NCBI GenBank assembly: GCA_944324365.1
Contig: CALUWA010000003.1
Span: 62,001 to 126,000, forward strand
Direction: 5' to 3'
Source: Candidatus Gastranaerophilales bacterium
GTDB lineage: Bacteria > Cyanobacteriota > Vampirovibrionia > Gastranaerophilales > Gastranaerophilaceae
DNA length: 64,000 bases
Positions 52,787 through 61,312 of this stretch are shown in pieces; the first letter of the stretch is position 1; every line of letters starts with the position of its first letter. The notes beneath the pieces were generated by a model. That model did not search any database and had not been told where the DNA came from. It was given only the letters and a program-made list of their open reading frames with translations. A program made the position numbers and the translations under genes.

Positions 52787-53120
52787 AAATAATCTTACCC
52801 TTACAAGAAAGCGCTCAAATCTTTTGAGCATATATCAATTTTAGCGTATCTCTTCGATATGCACAACTATTTTATTTTTTACACTTATTCAGGCTTTATC
52901 CTTCCCTCAAAACCATGATTAATTCATGCTTTTGCGGTTTTTAACAATTCTTAATTTTTAGTAACATTTATTAATACACTGTTAAGCGGGCATGCCTGCT
53001 ATGTTTGTCATATCAATGTACAAAAAATAATTATAGTTTTAAATTAAACGATAATTCATAAAAAATACTCCTCTAAACAGAGGAGATTTTAAAAAAATTT
53101 TAAAGTGTAAAATAGTCATT
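52787..53120. other. Gene-free gap
   Basis: These 334 AT-rich bases show only a terminator at 53068 and a short inverted repeat near 52820. I see no gene or other signal. Confidence 0.6.
53068..53085 (-). terminator. Terminator of the 53121 gene
   Basis: CTCCTCT-AAAC-AGAGGAG hairpin followed, on the minus strand, by TATTTTTTAT. Confidence 0.8.
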
Positions 53121-53666
53121 TTATGCAAGATAATCCAGCATTATATCCTGTACAATTTGGTTTATGGATGTTGCGCCGTGTTTAACCTGCGGAGGATAGA
53201 CTATAGAGCGTGCTACCTCGTTAAAAGCATCTCCGCATAATCTATTAAGATTATAACCGAGAATAACTCCTTCATTAAAATCGTCACTTGTTAAATAATC
53301 ACTGTTTACCTCAAATTTTTCATTTGGTTTTGTATTAATTGCACGGGTTAACTTAGCTAAAAAAGTATACAAAGATACTGTATTACGCTGGGGAGGCAGC
53401 GGTTTATTGTTAAGTATAATGTTTGTGACAATTCCATGATCCGTAATAACTCTCTGTCCGACAATATTTATAAAATTACTGTTAAGAGGGTTATTGTAAT
53501 TTTCATCTCCGCCGGTTTTGCGCAAAGTATCTTTAAATGCACTTAAATCCTTTCCTTCATAATCGTCTGTAAGCTGAGCATTTAAAACAACTGCTTCCAT
53601 CCTATTATCGGGGGATGTCACGTTTAATGAACTTACGTTTTTAATTCCTGTAAAATTTATCTGCAT
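53121..53666 (-). CDS. Hypothetical soluble protein
   Basis: This 181-residue protein has an AGGAG site 6 bases before the ATG and its own terminators on both sides, so it is an independent transcript. It has no signal peptide or membrane segment. No family is recognised; the single cysteine (NRLCGDAF) is not in a motif. Confidence 0.7.
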   Translation of the reverse strand: MQINFTGIKNVSSLNVTSPDNRMEAVVLNAQLTDDYEGKDLSAFKDTLRKTGGDENYNNPLNSNFINIVGQRVITDHGIVTNIILNNKPLPPQRNTVSLYTFLAKLTRAINTKPNEKFEVNSDYLTSDDFNEGVILGYNLNRLCGDAFNEVARSIVYPPQVKHGATSINQIVQDIMLDYLA

Positions 53667-53732
53667 AATTTTCTCCTGTAGGCTATAAAAAACCGGTAAA
53701 AATATTTTTTGCTAGTTTATCCCCAAAAAAAA

Positions 53733-53760
53733 GACCTCTGTTTTGTATTATCAAGAGGTC
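53733..53760 (-). terminator. Terminator of the 53914 gene
   Basis: GACCTCT/AGAGGTC stem with a 14-base loop, followed on the minus strand by T8. Confidence 0.82.
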
Positions 53761-53913
53761 AAGGTTGGTTATTTTGGTTATGTTATAGTATTGTTATGGT
53801 TATATGTGATTGTGTTTAGGTAAATGTCATTGTTTTCATCATTATTAATAGCGCTGAATATAAATATTTGCGCCTAATGTTTTTAATATTTACAAAACGT
53901 TACAAATTGGCGG

Positions 53914-54756
53914 TTAATTTGGTAAATAGCGTTTTGGAATAGGTGAATACTCTTGTACAACCGGAATTGTAGTCATTGTACATACGGAAGGATTATTTAC
54001 GTAACTGTTCCAAAGCTTTTCTGCTGTGGCATCATAAACATATTTTCTGTTAAAAGCCCGCATTGTATTATACAATTCAAAAACCTGCGTATCATCAAAT
54101 CTGCAGTTAACTTTCAGGGAACCGTACGACGTTGTAATAATCTGTGTATAATTACATCTGCCGTCATAATCTTTGAATATAAATTTTAAGTCATGGAACA
54201 CTGTTCCCTGGTTATTTAAGTCATTTGTTTCCGCATATATAGAGCAATCTCGGAATTTTTCAATAAACTTGTCCGAAAATCCGTTTTCAGCCCGGACAAT
54301 TCCCCCTAAAAGAAATAGAACCAAAAGAATTAGAAATTTTTTCTTTTTTGCAGTCTTTTTTAAAACATCAGCAAAAGGAACTATAGGAAGCATCTTGTAG
54401 CCGCAGTCATCGGACAATGCTCCTCCCATAGAAAACAGCTCTTCCTGCGGATATCTTCTGCAAATTCCGGGTCTGGTTTTGTGAATTTTGCATTTGTGTG
54501 TGACAGGGTCAAGATTTTGGCATTCAAAGACAAGCCCCGTTTCATCCTTATCTATAACTTTCAAATATGTATAAAATCTGTGAAGATATTGAAGCTTTTT
54601 AAATTCTTCCTCATCCTGAATAACGTGTTTAAAATGTTTGACGTAAATTTTTGTGCAGCATTTGCCGCAAGCATTACATTTCCCTGTTCGGTAATACTTC
54701 CGTCCCAAAATTTTAGACAAGATAAATTTTCTGATACTTAATAAAAAATTTTCCAT
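53914..54756 (-). CDS. YkgJ-type cysteine-cluster protein fused to a periplasmic domain
   Basis: The N-terminal about 125 residues carry the YkgJ/UPF0153 metal- or cluster-binding cysteines: CNACGKCC (27-34), ECQNLDPVTHKCKIH and RPGICRRYP. After residue 133 a basic stretch and a hydrophobic segment (KKKKFLILLVLFLLGGIVRA) that looks like a signal peptide are followed by a 130-residue extracytoplasmic-type domain with cysteines. YkgJ proteins are normally a single domain, so this is a fusion. The ATG lies within a terminator-like hairpin and lacks a ribosome-binding site; TTG codons at residues 13 or 17 are alternatives. Confidence 0.75.
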   Translation of the reverse strand: MENFLLSIRKFILSKILGRKYYRTGKCNACGKCCTKIYVKHFKHVIQDEEEFKKLQYLHRFYTYLKVIDKDETGLVFECQNLDPVTHKCKIHKTRPGICRRYPQEELFSMGGALSDDCGYKMLPIVPFADVLKKTAKKKKFLILLVLFLLGGIVRAENGFSDKFIEKFRDCSIYAETNDLNNQGTVFHDLKFIFKDYDGRCNYTQIITTSYGSLKVNCRFDDTQVFELYNTMRAFNRKYVYDATAEKLWNSYVNNPSVCTMTTIPVVQEYSPIPKRYLPN

Positions 54757-54783
54757 GCCAAAAACATAATAGCATGGAAAATT
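54747..54783 (-). terminator. Terminator hairpin overlapping the start codon of the YkgJ-fusion gene
   Basis: A 12-bp perfect stem (GCATGGAAAATT 54772-54783 with 54747-54758) is followed on the minus strand by a T run. It ends the small 54801 gene, yet its 3' arm contains the ATG of the downstream gene, so it may act as an attenuator. Confidence 0.7.
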
Positions 54784-54800
54784 CTTTATCTGACGCTTAA

Positions 54801-54965
54801 TTAAAGTGATGTTACATTATAATCACGTTCGGCCTTTGTGCTTGAAGTTTCGCATACAAACTTAAGGCACTTATTAATAAACGCTTCAACTGCGCTCAAT
54901 TCGTTCTGCAAATTTTCGTAATTAGCTTCTTTTTTGTTTTCGGTAATTAATTCTTCATATCTCAT
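54801..54965 (-). CDS. 54-residue small protein
   Basis: MRYEELITENKKEANYENLQ begins a 54-residue helical, charged protein with two cysteines (NKCLKFVCET). AAGGAG sits 7 bases before the ATG and a terminator hairpin follows its stop, which together support a real gene. No family is recognised. Confidence 0.65.
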   Translation of the reverse strand: MRYEELITENKKEANYENLQNELSAVEAFINKCLKFVCETSSTKAERDYNVTSL

Positions 54966-55074
54966 AAATTATCTCCTTAAAAAACTTCACGTGTTCACTT
55001 ACGGATAATATGCCCAAAAACTTTAAAGAATTAACAAATTTGTTACAAAACGTTATTTCAGCGTCATGACCGGA

Positions 55075-55266
55075 TTATATAAACCAAACAAGAACAGAAG
55101 CAACTAAACACAGAGAAAATATTACCCAGGATAAAATCTCTTTTGGGTTCTTTTTAGTTCTTTTCGGCGGTATAGATTGCGAAATCTGTTCAAAGGTGTC
55201 ATTTCCGCAATCGCAATATAAAACCCTCTGCGGGTAAATCTTTTTACAAATCTTACATCTAAACAT
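55075..55266 (-). CDS. Zinc-ribbon membrane mini-protein
   Basis: This 63-residue protein has CKICKK and CDCG pairs forming a zinc ribbon (residues about 4-20), a basic linker and one C-terminal membrane helix (SWVIFSLCLVASVLVWFI). Small membrane-tethered zinc ribbons are common but of unknown role. It is last in a run of minus-strand small genes. Confidence 0.65.
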   Translation of the reverse strand: MFRCKICKKIYPQRVLYCDCGNDTFEQISQSIPPKRTKKNPKEILSWVIFSLCLVASVLVWFI

Positions 55267-55334
55267 ATATCCAGTTTAATATATATTTTTAGTTTTTTCA
55301 AGATTAATTAATGTAAAAAAATCGAATTTTAGGG

Positions 55335-55376
55335 TTAAAAAAAGTAGAAAAATAGTTTATACTACTAATGTAGTAT
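55335..55376 (+). promoter_or_regulatory. Putative promoter with operator-like palindrome
   Basis: TTAAAA, 17 bp, then TATACT (55358-55363); the -10 overlaps a perfect inverted repeat ATACTAC-TAAT-GTAGTAT (55359-55376). It would drive the GGDEF-HD-GYP gene from 170 bp upstream and could bind a repressor. Confidence 0.45.
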
Positions 55377-55534
55377 GAAGTTAAAAAGGATTCTCAATTA
55401 ACTTTGCCATCTAAATGGCGGATTGTAAAAAGTTGGTGACAGAGTAAAATATTTTAAGGAATGTTAAATTTCCTGTAATAATTAACAACTAAAATTTTTC
55501 ACAAGTTTTAATTCAGTGTCAGGCAGGTAGAAAT

Positions 55535-57514
55535 TTGGAAAATAGTTTAGATATAGATAATTTACAAACTGCGGTGGAGAAGCCGAAAAAGAACCGTCGG
55601 GCTAATACGGTTACTAATCCTGTTGCAAAAAATACCCCGCCTAAAACTGAGAGTAAAAAAAGCACAAAGAAAAATATTACAGAAAAGAAAATAAATGAAC
55701 CTGCCAAAAATGCGGCGCCTGTTGAAAACCCGCTTTCAAAGAACAGGGAAATTGTTGCAAGACTTAACCATATCAGTACTGTTAAGTCATCTAACAAAAT
55801 GTACGGCGGTTACTTAAATAACTCTTTGACATCGGTAAGAAAAGCAATTGACTATACAGAGCTTGTTAAAGATTTGAGCATGGCACTGCAAAACAAAAAA
55901 ACGTTAAATGATTTATTTTCAGCAGTTCATAATATTTTTACGGATAAATTACACTGTTATTTCACGGCTTTCGGGACATACCACGAAAAATCCAAATGTA
56001 TAAATCTAAAGCTTACAAATGCAATGGGCAGCACATATTCATCCAAAATATTCCTATCGGAAAGCGACAATCCGGTAATCGAGTGCTTTACAAATATGTC
56101 TGCCGTTATGCAGAAGGACAATAAATTCTTAAATATTCCTTATATGAAAAATGCACCGACAATACTTCTTCCGCTGGTGTCCTTAGGGCAAAGGGTCGGT
56201 GTAATGATACTTGGCAAAGAAAGCGAAGATTACAACATCGGAATATTGTCATTTATTGCAAATTTTGCGGCAATGTTTATGCAGAATATAGATTTGCAGG
56301 AAAAAACCAACAAATATGCAAACACAGATACTCTCACAACCCTATATAGCCACAGAGGGTTCCAGGAAGTTCTTGCAAATGAAATTATCAAAAGTGACGA
56401 CACGGATACACCGTTATCAATTGTCATGTTTGATATAAACAACATATCAAAAATAAACAGGGAACTGGGACACGCAAAAGGGGACGAAGTAATAAAACTT
56501 CTTGCGGAAAAAATAAAACAAAATATCCGCTCAAACGATAAGGCAGGAAGATACGGCGGAGATGAAATTGCCGTAATTCTGCCAAATACAAATACAAATG
56601 ATGCCAAATATCTTGCGGAATATATTACATACTGCCTGTCGTGCTGCTTTGTGGATGATGTCGGGCCGGTGAAAGTTTCTGTGGGAATTTCAACATACCC
56701 TGAAAACACAAAAGATCAGGAAAAACTGCTTATTCTTGCCGAGCAGGCAATGTATATCTCAAGAGCCAGAGGCTATAAAGAAGGGATGTCCGCTATAGTA
56801 AGTTCATCAGATTTTAATTTCTGGGATGATGCGGCGCTTAATTCGTTTGCTGAAGTTATTGCAAAACGGCATGCACAGCTTGGTATTAGTTTTGAAGATG
56901 AACTTGTACACAAGTTTAACAACGAAGAATTTTTATCTCATAACCACCTGATAGAAATGGTAACATCGCTTGCCGGAGCAATTGATGCTAAAGACCCATA
57001 TACAAAAGGCCATTCCACAAGCGTTTCCAGATACTCAGAAGCTTTGGCGCGTGCAATAAATCTTCCGGAAGAGGAAGTCCAGAAGATTACGCTTGGCGGA
57101 CTTTTGCACGATGTCGGAAAAATCGGCATACCGGAAAATGTCTTGAGAAAACCGGGAAAACTTGAAAAAGATGAATGGGAGATTATGAAACAGCACCCTG
57201 TAATCGGGGCTGAAAAAGTGCTGGCACCGAATGAAGCGCTAAGTCATCTTATTCCGATTGTAAAATATCACCATGAACATATTGACGGAAGCGGCTATCC
57301 GGAGCACTTGAAAGGGGAAGAAATTCCGCTTTCGGCAAGGATTGTTGCAGTAGCAGATACATACCACGCCCTGATAAGCGACAGACCTTACAGAAAAGGA
57401 ATGTCCGTTGAAAAAGCCTGCGAAATTCTCCAGGAAGGTGCAGGAAAATTGTGGGATGCTGATTTGGTCAGACACTTTATCGCTATCGCGCCGTCACTTT
57501 CAACGACTATTTAA
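55535..57514 (+). CDS. GAF-GGDEF-HD-GYP c-di-GMP turnover protein
   Basis: This 659-residue protein starts at TTG (AGG 7 bases upstream; no suitable ATG). It has a basic disordered N-terminus (about 1-70), a GAF domain (about 105-255), a GGDEF domain with GGDEI (341-345) and I-site RSND, and an HD-GYP domain with intact LLHDVGK (His525-Asp526) and HIDGSGYP. It may both make and degrade cyclic di-GMP in response to the GAF ligand. Compared with the paralogue at 1-1287 it has a complete HD pair, but Phe to Ile in the cyclase signature. Confidence 0.93.
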   Translation: MENSLDIDNLQTAVEKPKKNRRANTVTNPVAKNTPPKTESKKSTKKNITEKKINEPAKNAAPVENPLSKNREIVARLNHISTVKSSNKMYGGYLNNSLTSVRKAIDYTELVKDLSMALQNKKTLNDLFSAVHNIFTDKLHCYFTAFGTYHEKSKCINLKLTNAMGSTYSSKIFLSESDNPVIECFTNMSAVMQKDNKFLNIPYMKNAPTILLPLVSLGQRVGVMILGKESEDYNIGILSFIANFAAMFMQNIDLQEKTNKYANTDTLTTLYSHRGFQEVLANEIIKSDDTDTPLSIVMFDINNISKINRELGHAKGDEVIKLLAEKIKQNIRSNDKAGRYGGDEIAVILPNTNTNDAKYLAEYITYCLSCCFVDDVGPVKVSVGISTYPENTKDQEKLLILAEQAMYISRARGYKEGMSAIVSSSDFNFWDDAALNSFAEVIAKRHAQLGISFEDELVHKFNNEEFLSHNHLIEMVTSLAGAIDAKDPYTKGHSTSVSRYSEALARAINLPEEEVQKITLGGLLHDVGKIGIPENVLRKPGKLEKDEWEIMKQHPVIGAEKVLAPNEALSHLIPIVKYHHEHIDGSGYPEHLKGEEIPLSARIVAVADTYHALISDRPYRKGMSVEKACEILQEGAGKLWDADLVRHFIAIAPSLSTTI

Positions 57515-57522
57515 GTATTGTT

Positions 57523-58029
57523 CTACTTCGGAATTTCTATGTGTACACTATCTTGATGCTCAGAAAGAAGTCTGTCAATTTCATCTCTTGCTTCAAGTTT
57601 TGAGGATAGCTCTTTTTTCTCAATATTATATTTTTTGCAAAGTTTGTCGTAATAGTAAAGCTGCTTTTTCGTAGGCGGTTCTTTACTCATTTTTACTTCC
57701 TGCAAAAATTTTCTCTTTTTCTTTTCGTATTCTTTATTTGCCTGAATGATAGGCTCCTGCTTTTTTTTGTAATCGTAATATCTTCTGCATTCTGTCAAAA
57801 ATTTTTTGGTATCCGAAAGAAACTGTTCATCCTCTATAATATCAGCTAAAAATTCAAACCGTGAAGCGTTGATTTCAAGATAATATTTCTCGTCCTCCAA
57901 AAAATTTTCGAGGATATTATCGACAGTTAATTCCGGAGATTTTTTAACCAAAGCTCTCAAAAAGTTGCACAAAGCGGATTTCTGGTTCTTGGTAAAATCA
58001 AGATAAATTTGTTTTTTAATCTCATACAT
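57523..58029 (-). CDS. Hypothetical charged helical protein
   Basis: This 168-residue Lys/Glu/Tyr-rich soluble protein looks largely helical, with a central coiled-coil-like part (about 78-118: CRRYYDYKKKQEP, EYEKKKRKFLQEV). No motif, signal peptide or family is recognised. It converges with the GGDEF-HD-GYP gene 8 bp away. Confidence 0.65.
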   Translation of the reverse strand: MYEIKKQIYLDFTKNQKSALCNFLRALVKKSPELTVDNILENFLEDEKYYLEINASRFEFLADIIEDEQFLSDTKKFLTECRRYYDYKKKQEPIIQANKEYEKKKRKFLQEVKMSKEPPTKKQLYYYDKLCKKYNIEKKELSSKLEARDEIDRLLSEHQDSVHIEIPK

Positions 58030-58146
58030 AGTATTTATTTTAACACAACGCGGCGATGCGGCTTGAATTTTACAAAATGTAAATAAATACTTTCAAAACA
58101 ACATACTTTTTTGTATGATGTGGGTGTATGGAAAGGAGAAGCCAAG

Positions 58147-58788
58147 ATGCCAAAATTTAATTTAATGTCGTATATAATGCCTCCTGAGGATAAGATGTTT
58201 TTCCAACTCTTTCAGGACAGTGCGGAAATTTGTTTAAAGTCAGCCAAGCTTTATGATGAGGTTATGCACACACAGCTTACGGAAGAACAAAAAGAAAAAG
58301 CTCTTAAATACAGGAAAAAAGGAAAGCTTTCATATAAATTAGTTTTGAAACAGTTAAATAAGAGTTTTATAACGCCGATAGAAAGGGAAGATATCCAATA
58401 TATCGCTTCTCAGTTAAACAAAATTAATAAAAAAATTATTAAAGCCTGTCTTAATTTGGATGTGTATCATTTGACATCATACACGGAAGAAATGAAAGAA
58501 CAGGCTTTAACTTTGGTTCAGGCAACGGAACAAATGGGCGAAATCATCAGAAAGTTTAAAAAAGTATCTGATGTTGAGGACATTACAAAAACCAATATTG
58601 CAATGAAAGAACTTGAAACACACGGCGATGAAATCCACCATAGAGCAATGTATGAGCTATTTTCCGGCAAATACGATGCACTTGATGTAATTAAGCTGCG
58701 TGATATGTATAAAGAGATTGAAAATGCACTTGATGCTTGTTTCAACGTATCAGATACAATTTTGAATGTTGTATTAAAGCAAAGTTAG
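58147..58788 (+). CDS. PhoU-like DUF47 protein
   Basis: This 213-residue helical protein matches the DUF47/TIGR00153 phosphate-transport regulator family: PPEDKMFFQLFQDSAE at the start, EREDIQYIASQLNKI, MKELETHGDEIHHRAM and the C-terminal KEIENALDACFNVSDT. DUF47 proteins pair with PiT transporters and bind metal clusters. The ATG at 58147 is chosen over 58111 because AAAGGAG precedes it. The PiT gene begins 28 bp downstream. Confidence 0.9.
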   Translation: MPKFNLMSYIMPPEDKMFFQLFQDSAEICLKSAKLYDEVMHTQLTEEQKEKALKYRKKGKLSYKLVLKQLNKSFITPIEREDIQYIASQLNKINKKIIKACLNLDVYHLTSYTEEMKEQALTLVQATEQMGEIIRKFKKVSDVEDITKTNIAMKELETHGDEIHHRAMYELFSGKYDALDVIKLRDMYKEIENALDACFNVSDTILNVVLKQS

Positions 58789-58816
58789 CTTCTACAGTTA
58801 TGAAAAAGGATAATTT

Positions 58817-59827
58817 ATGTCATTAACATTATTAATATTAATAGCGGTAATTGCAGTTGCTCTGCTTTTTGAATTTATAAACGGATTCCATGACTGCGCG
58901 AATGCTATTGCAACAGTAGTTTCTACAAAAGTTTTATCTCCAAAGCAGGCTGTGCTGTACGGGGCAACTCTGGAATTTATCGGAGCCTTAACCGGAACTC
59001 ACGTTGCTAAAACAATAGGTGCCGGAATTGTTAATGCCGATATGGTAACATTAACGGTAATTTTCAGTGCATTGCTCGGAGCTGTTATATGGAATTTATT
59101 CACATGGTATCTCGGTTTGCCGTCAAGTTCTTCCCACGCATTAATAGGAGGGCTTCTTGGAGCCGCTATCGTTAAAGCCGGCGTTGGCTGTGTGCATTTT
59201 GCAACTTTAATTGACAAAGTTATAATCCCGATGTTTGCATCGCCTGTATTGGGTTTTTGTATGGGTTTTACGGTAATGCTGATTATGATAAGAATTCTTT
59301 GGCATACAAATCCTCAGGTTGTAAATAAGAGATTCAGAAAATTACAGCTTTTATCATCCGGTCTGATTGCATTAAGCCACGGTTCAAACGATGCTCAAAA
59401 AACAATGGGTATTATAACTTTGGCACTTTTGGCATGCGGATATCTGCACAAATCTCCGACAGGAGATTTTGATATTCCTGTATTTGTAATAATTATTTGT
59501 GCGATTACGATGGCCGCAGGAACTATGAACGGCGGATATAAGATTATCAAAACAATGGGGCACAAAATAATAAAACTTAAACCTGTACATGGTTTTGCCG
59601 CCGAGACCTCCGCAGCTTCTTTAATATTGATGGCGTCGCATTTTGGTATCCCTTTAAGTACAACTCATATTGTATCAACTGCAATTATGGGGGTAGGTTC
59701 TACATTGCACGCACACGCCGTAAAATGGAGGGTTGTCGGAAATATTGTAACAGCCTGGGTAGTAACAATTCCGGCTTGTATGATTTTGTCAGCCGCTATC
59801 TATTTTGTAGTTGAAAGTTTTAAGTAA
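58817..59827 (+). CDS. PiT-family inorganic phosphate transporter
   Basis: This 336-residue inner-membrane protein has about ten helices and the two inverted PiT signatures: FINGFHDCANAIATVVSTK (about 16-34) and LSHGSNDAQKTMGI (about 192-205). It imports phosphate with protons or sodium. It is encoded with its DUF47 partner, a standard pair. Confidence 0.95.
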   Translation: MSLTLLILIAVIAVALLFEFINGFHDCANAIATVVSTKVLSPKQAVLYGATLEFIGALTGTHVAKTIGAGIVNADMVTLTVIFSALLGAVIWNLFTWYLGLPSSSSHALIGGLLGAAIVKAGVGCVHFATLIDKVIIPMFASPVLGFCMGFTVMLIMIRILWHTNPQVVNKRFRKLQLLSSGLIALSHGSNDAQKTMGIITLALLACGYLHKSPTGDFDIPVFVIIICAITMAAGTMNGGYKIIKTMGHKIIKLKPVHGFAAETSAASLILMASHFGIPLSTTHIVSTAIMGVGSTLHAHAVKWRVVGNIVTAWVVTIPACMILSAAIYFVVESFK

Positions 59828-59965
59828 TTTCTTTTTACAGCTTGTCTTGCAGCCAAAAGAAAAGAAATAGACGTTCACGACCGAATGAAAGAGTGAAGCC
59901 ATTTTGCATGTTTTGAGCAGAGCTCTCAAATGCAAAAGAAGGCAAGAAAGAGAAAACACGCAAAT

Positions 59966-60066
59966 GTTCCCTGCATTTCGCTGATGCTCAATGCCAAAAT
60001 GTTATTTGAGCAAAAGCTCAAATTCTTTCAGGGCTTACTATCGCACTTCGTGCATGTTCGCCTGAC
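59966..60066 (+). repeat. Dispersed repeat R1, copy 3
   Basis: Similar to 13771-13872 and 28996-29099, with the hairpin loop changed (TTGAGC-AAAA-GCTCAA) but the stem kept. Confidence 0.82.
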
Positions 60067-60081
60067 TCAATTCCTCCAGGT

Positions 60082-60163
60082 GTCATTGCGAGGAGCAACG
60101 CGACAAAGCAATCCATAAAACCATAGAAAATTTCCTGGATTGCTTCGCTTAGCTCGCAATGAC
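60082..60163. repeat. Palindromic REP-like element (R3 family)
   Basis: Arms GTCATTGCGAG/CTCGCAATGAC (60082-60092, 60153-60163) and AAGCAATCCA/TGGATTGCTT (60106-60115, 60137-60146) form a long hairpin of the widespread CATTGCGAGG...GAAGCAATCC type. Confidence 0.88.
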
Positions 60164-60221
60164 GTAAAACGCGCTGCGTTGTCCTTAACAGCGCAGCGTC
60201 ATATTGATGTGCCTCAGGCAC

Positions 60222-60250
60222 TTGCAAAATTTGCGAACATCGTTTATACT
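60222..60250 (+). promoter_or_regulatory. Putative promoter of prepilin locus B
   Basis: TTGCAA (60222-60227), 17-bp spacer, TATACT (60245-60250), about 23 bp before the leader ATG. Confidence 0.65.
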
Positions 60251-60272
60251 GAGGAAAAAGGAGGATAGAAGT

Positions 60273-60326
60273 ATGCAAAAGTCAAGTATAGCGCGGATAT
60301 ACCGGGGGGGGAGTATTTACATCTAA
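60273..60326 (+). CDS. Leader reading frame with G8 tract (locus B)
   Basis: ATG at 60273, 7 bases after GGAGGA, encodes MQKSSIARIYRGGSIYI then TAA. The G8 tract is 60304-60311. The frame one base on is open from 60292 to 61224. The purine tract has the same total length as in locus A although the interrupting A is at a different position. Confidence 0.6.
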   Translation: MQKSSIARIYRGGSIYI

Positions 60327-60444
60327 GTCGGGACAAGGGTTTACGCCTATTTGCTATTGCTGTGGTTATGTCGCTTTAAGAAATTTAGTACGAGGTATTT
60401 ATAAATTTGCAAGGTCGAAGTGTGAAGACATCCTGGGAAAGATA

Positions 60445-61224
60445 TTGCGCAGCGGAGTGCGCGATGACAGATTTTGGTACATTTTACCAACTACATATCA
60501 TTGTGAAAGCTGTAAGCCTGTCTGCGATTTAAAGAAGAATGCGGCATTTACTCTTGCAGAGGTGCTTATTACTTTAGGTATAATTGGTGTAGTTGCCGCA
60601 ATGACAATGCCGATGCTAATAGCTAAATACCAAAAATTAGTTACTGCTAATAAATTGAAAGTAGCTTATTCTTTGATTGCTCAATCAATAGAACGTGCAG
60701 AAGCGGATTATGGCTCCGTAAAATATTGGACGTTTGATTCAGAAGAAGCTTTTGTAAATAAATATGTTAAACCATATTTTCAGGTTGTACGTGTATATGA
60801 TGTTGGTTCTTTGCCGGCAGATTTTCATCATTATTGCAGAACTGGCAATATTTGTGACTCATATGGTTCATTTCGTGCTGCCAGTAAAATTGTTCTGAAA
60901 AACGGTATGATGTTGTCTATGGATATTGACACAACTACAAACAACTATGTGTGGTTGACAATTACGGTCGATTTAAATGGTCTGAAAGACTACAGCACCT
61001 ATGGCAAAGATACATTTGTGTTTAGTTTGGATCCTGATTATGAAAAATTATTACCATACGGTTTAGGAAGAGTAACGGGAGAGTTTACAGATACAATTAG
61101 AGATAAGTCGCGTGCTGCCTTGTTATCAGGATCTGATGCCAGAAGTTGTGTTAATAACGGTATATTTTGTGCAGCTGTAATATTTATGGATAACTGGCAG
61201 ATTAAAGACGATTACCCATGGTAG
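60445..61224 (+). CDS. Prepilin-like secreted protein (locus B)
   Basis: The signature AAFTLAEVLITLGIIGVV (Phe at 60547) is followed by a globular domain with cysteines and a WQIKDDYPW end similar to locus A. The first possible in-frame start is TTG at 60445 (GTG at 60457), neither with a ribosome-binding site. Upstream the frame is open to the G8 tract, one base out of phase with the leader ATG at 60273. A terminator follows the stop, so this is a single-gene transcript. Role: surface or secreted pseudopilin, inferred. Confidence 0.75.
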   Translation: MRSGVRDDRFWYILPTTYHCESCKPVCDLKKNAAFTLAEVLITLGIIGVVAAMTMPMLIAKYQKLVTANKLKVAYSLIAQSIERAEADYGSVKYWTFDSEEAFVNKYVKPYFQVVRVYDVGSLPADFHHYCRTGNICDSYGSFRAASKIVLKNGMMLSMDIDTTTNNYVWLTITVDLNGLKDYSTYGKDTFVFSLDPDYEKLLPYGLGRVTGEFTDTIRDKSRAALLSGSDARSCVNNGIFCAAVIFMDNWQIKDDYPW

Positions 61225-61229
61225 TAAAA

Positions 61230-61264
61230 CAAGAGCCTCATAACTAATTAATATGAGGCTCTTG
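61230..61264 (+). terminator. Terminator of prepilin locus B
   Basis: A 13-bp perfect stem (CAAGAGCCTCATA, 61230-61242, with 61252-61264) followed by TTTTAA. Confidence 0.88.
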
Positions 61265-61312
61265 TTTTAACTATTCATTGCATAAACTTTAAGCTTGTGA
61301 TATTTTCTTTGT

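Larger units (their letters stand above)
59828..60272. other. Repeat-rich gap upstream of prepilin locus B
   Basis: Contains R1 copy 3, a palindromic R3-type element and the start of the R4 promoter-leader unit. Reading frames here are repeat-derived and lack ribosome-binding sites. Confidence 0.7.
60208..60360 (+). repeat. Promoter-leader repeat R4, copy B
   Basis: Second copy of the unit at 38750-38905, upstream of prepilin locus B. Confidence 0.85.

Noticed and set aside
57408-57674. 88-residue plus-strand frame at the end of the c-di-GMP gene
   Set aside because: It overlaps two real genes in another frame and shows no translation signal.
60018-60278. 86-residue minus-strand frame
   Set aside because: It crosses palindromic repeats and the R4 promoter on the wrong strand; no translation signal.
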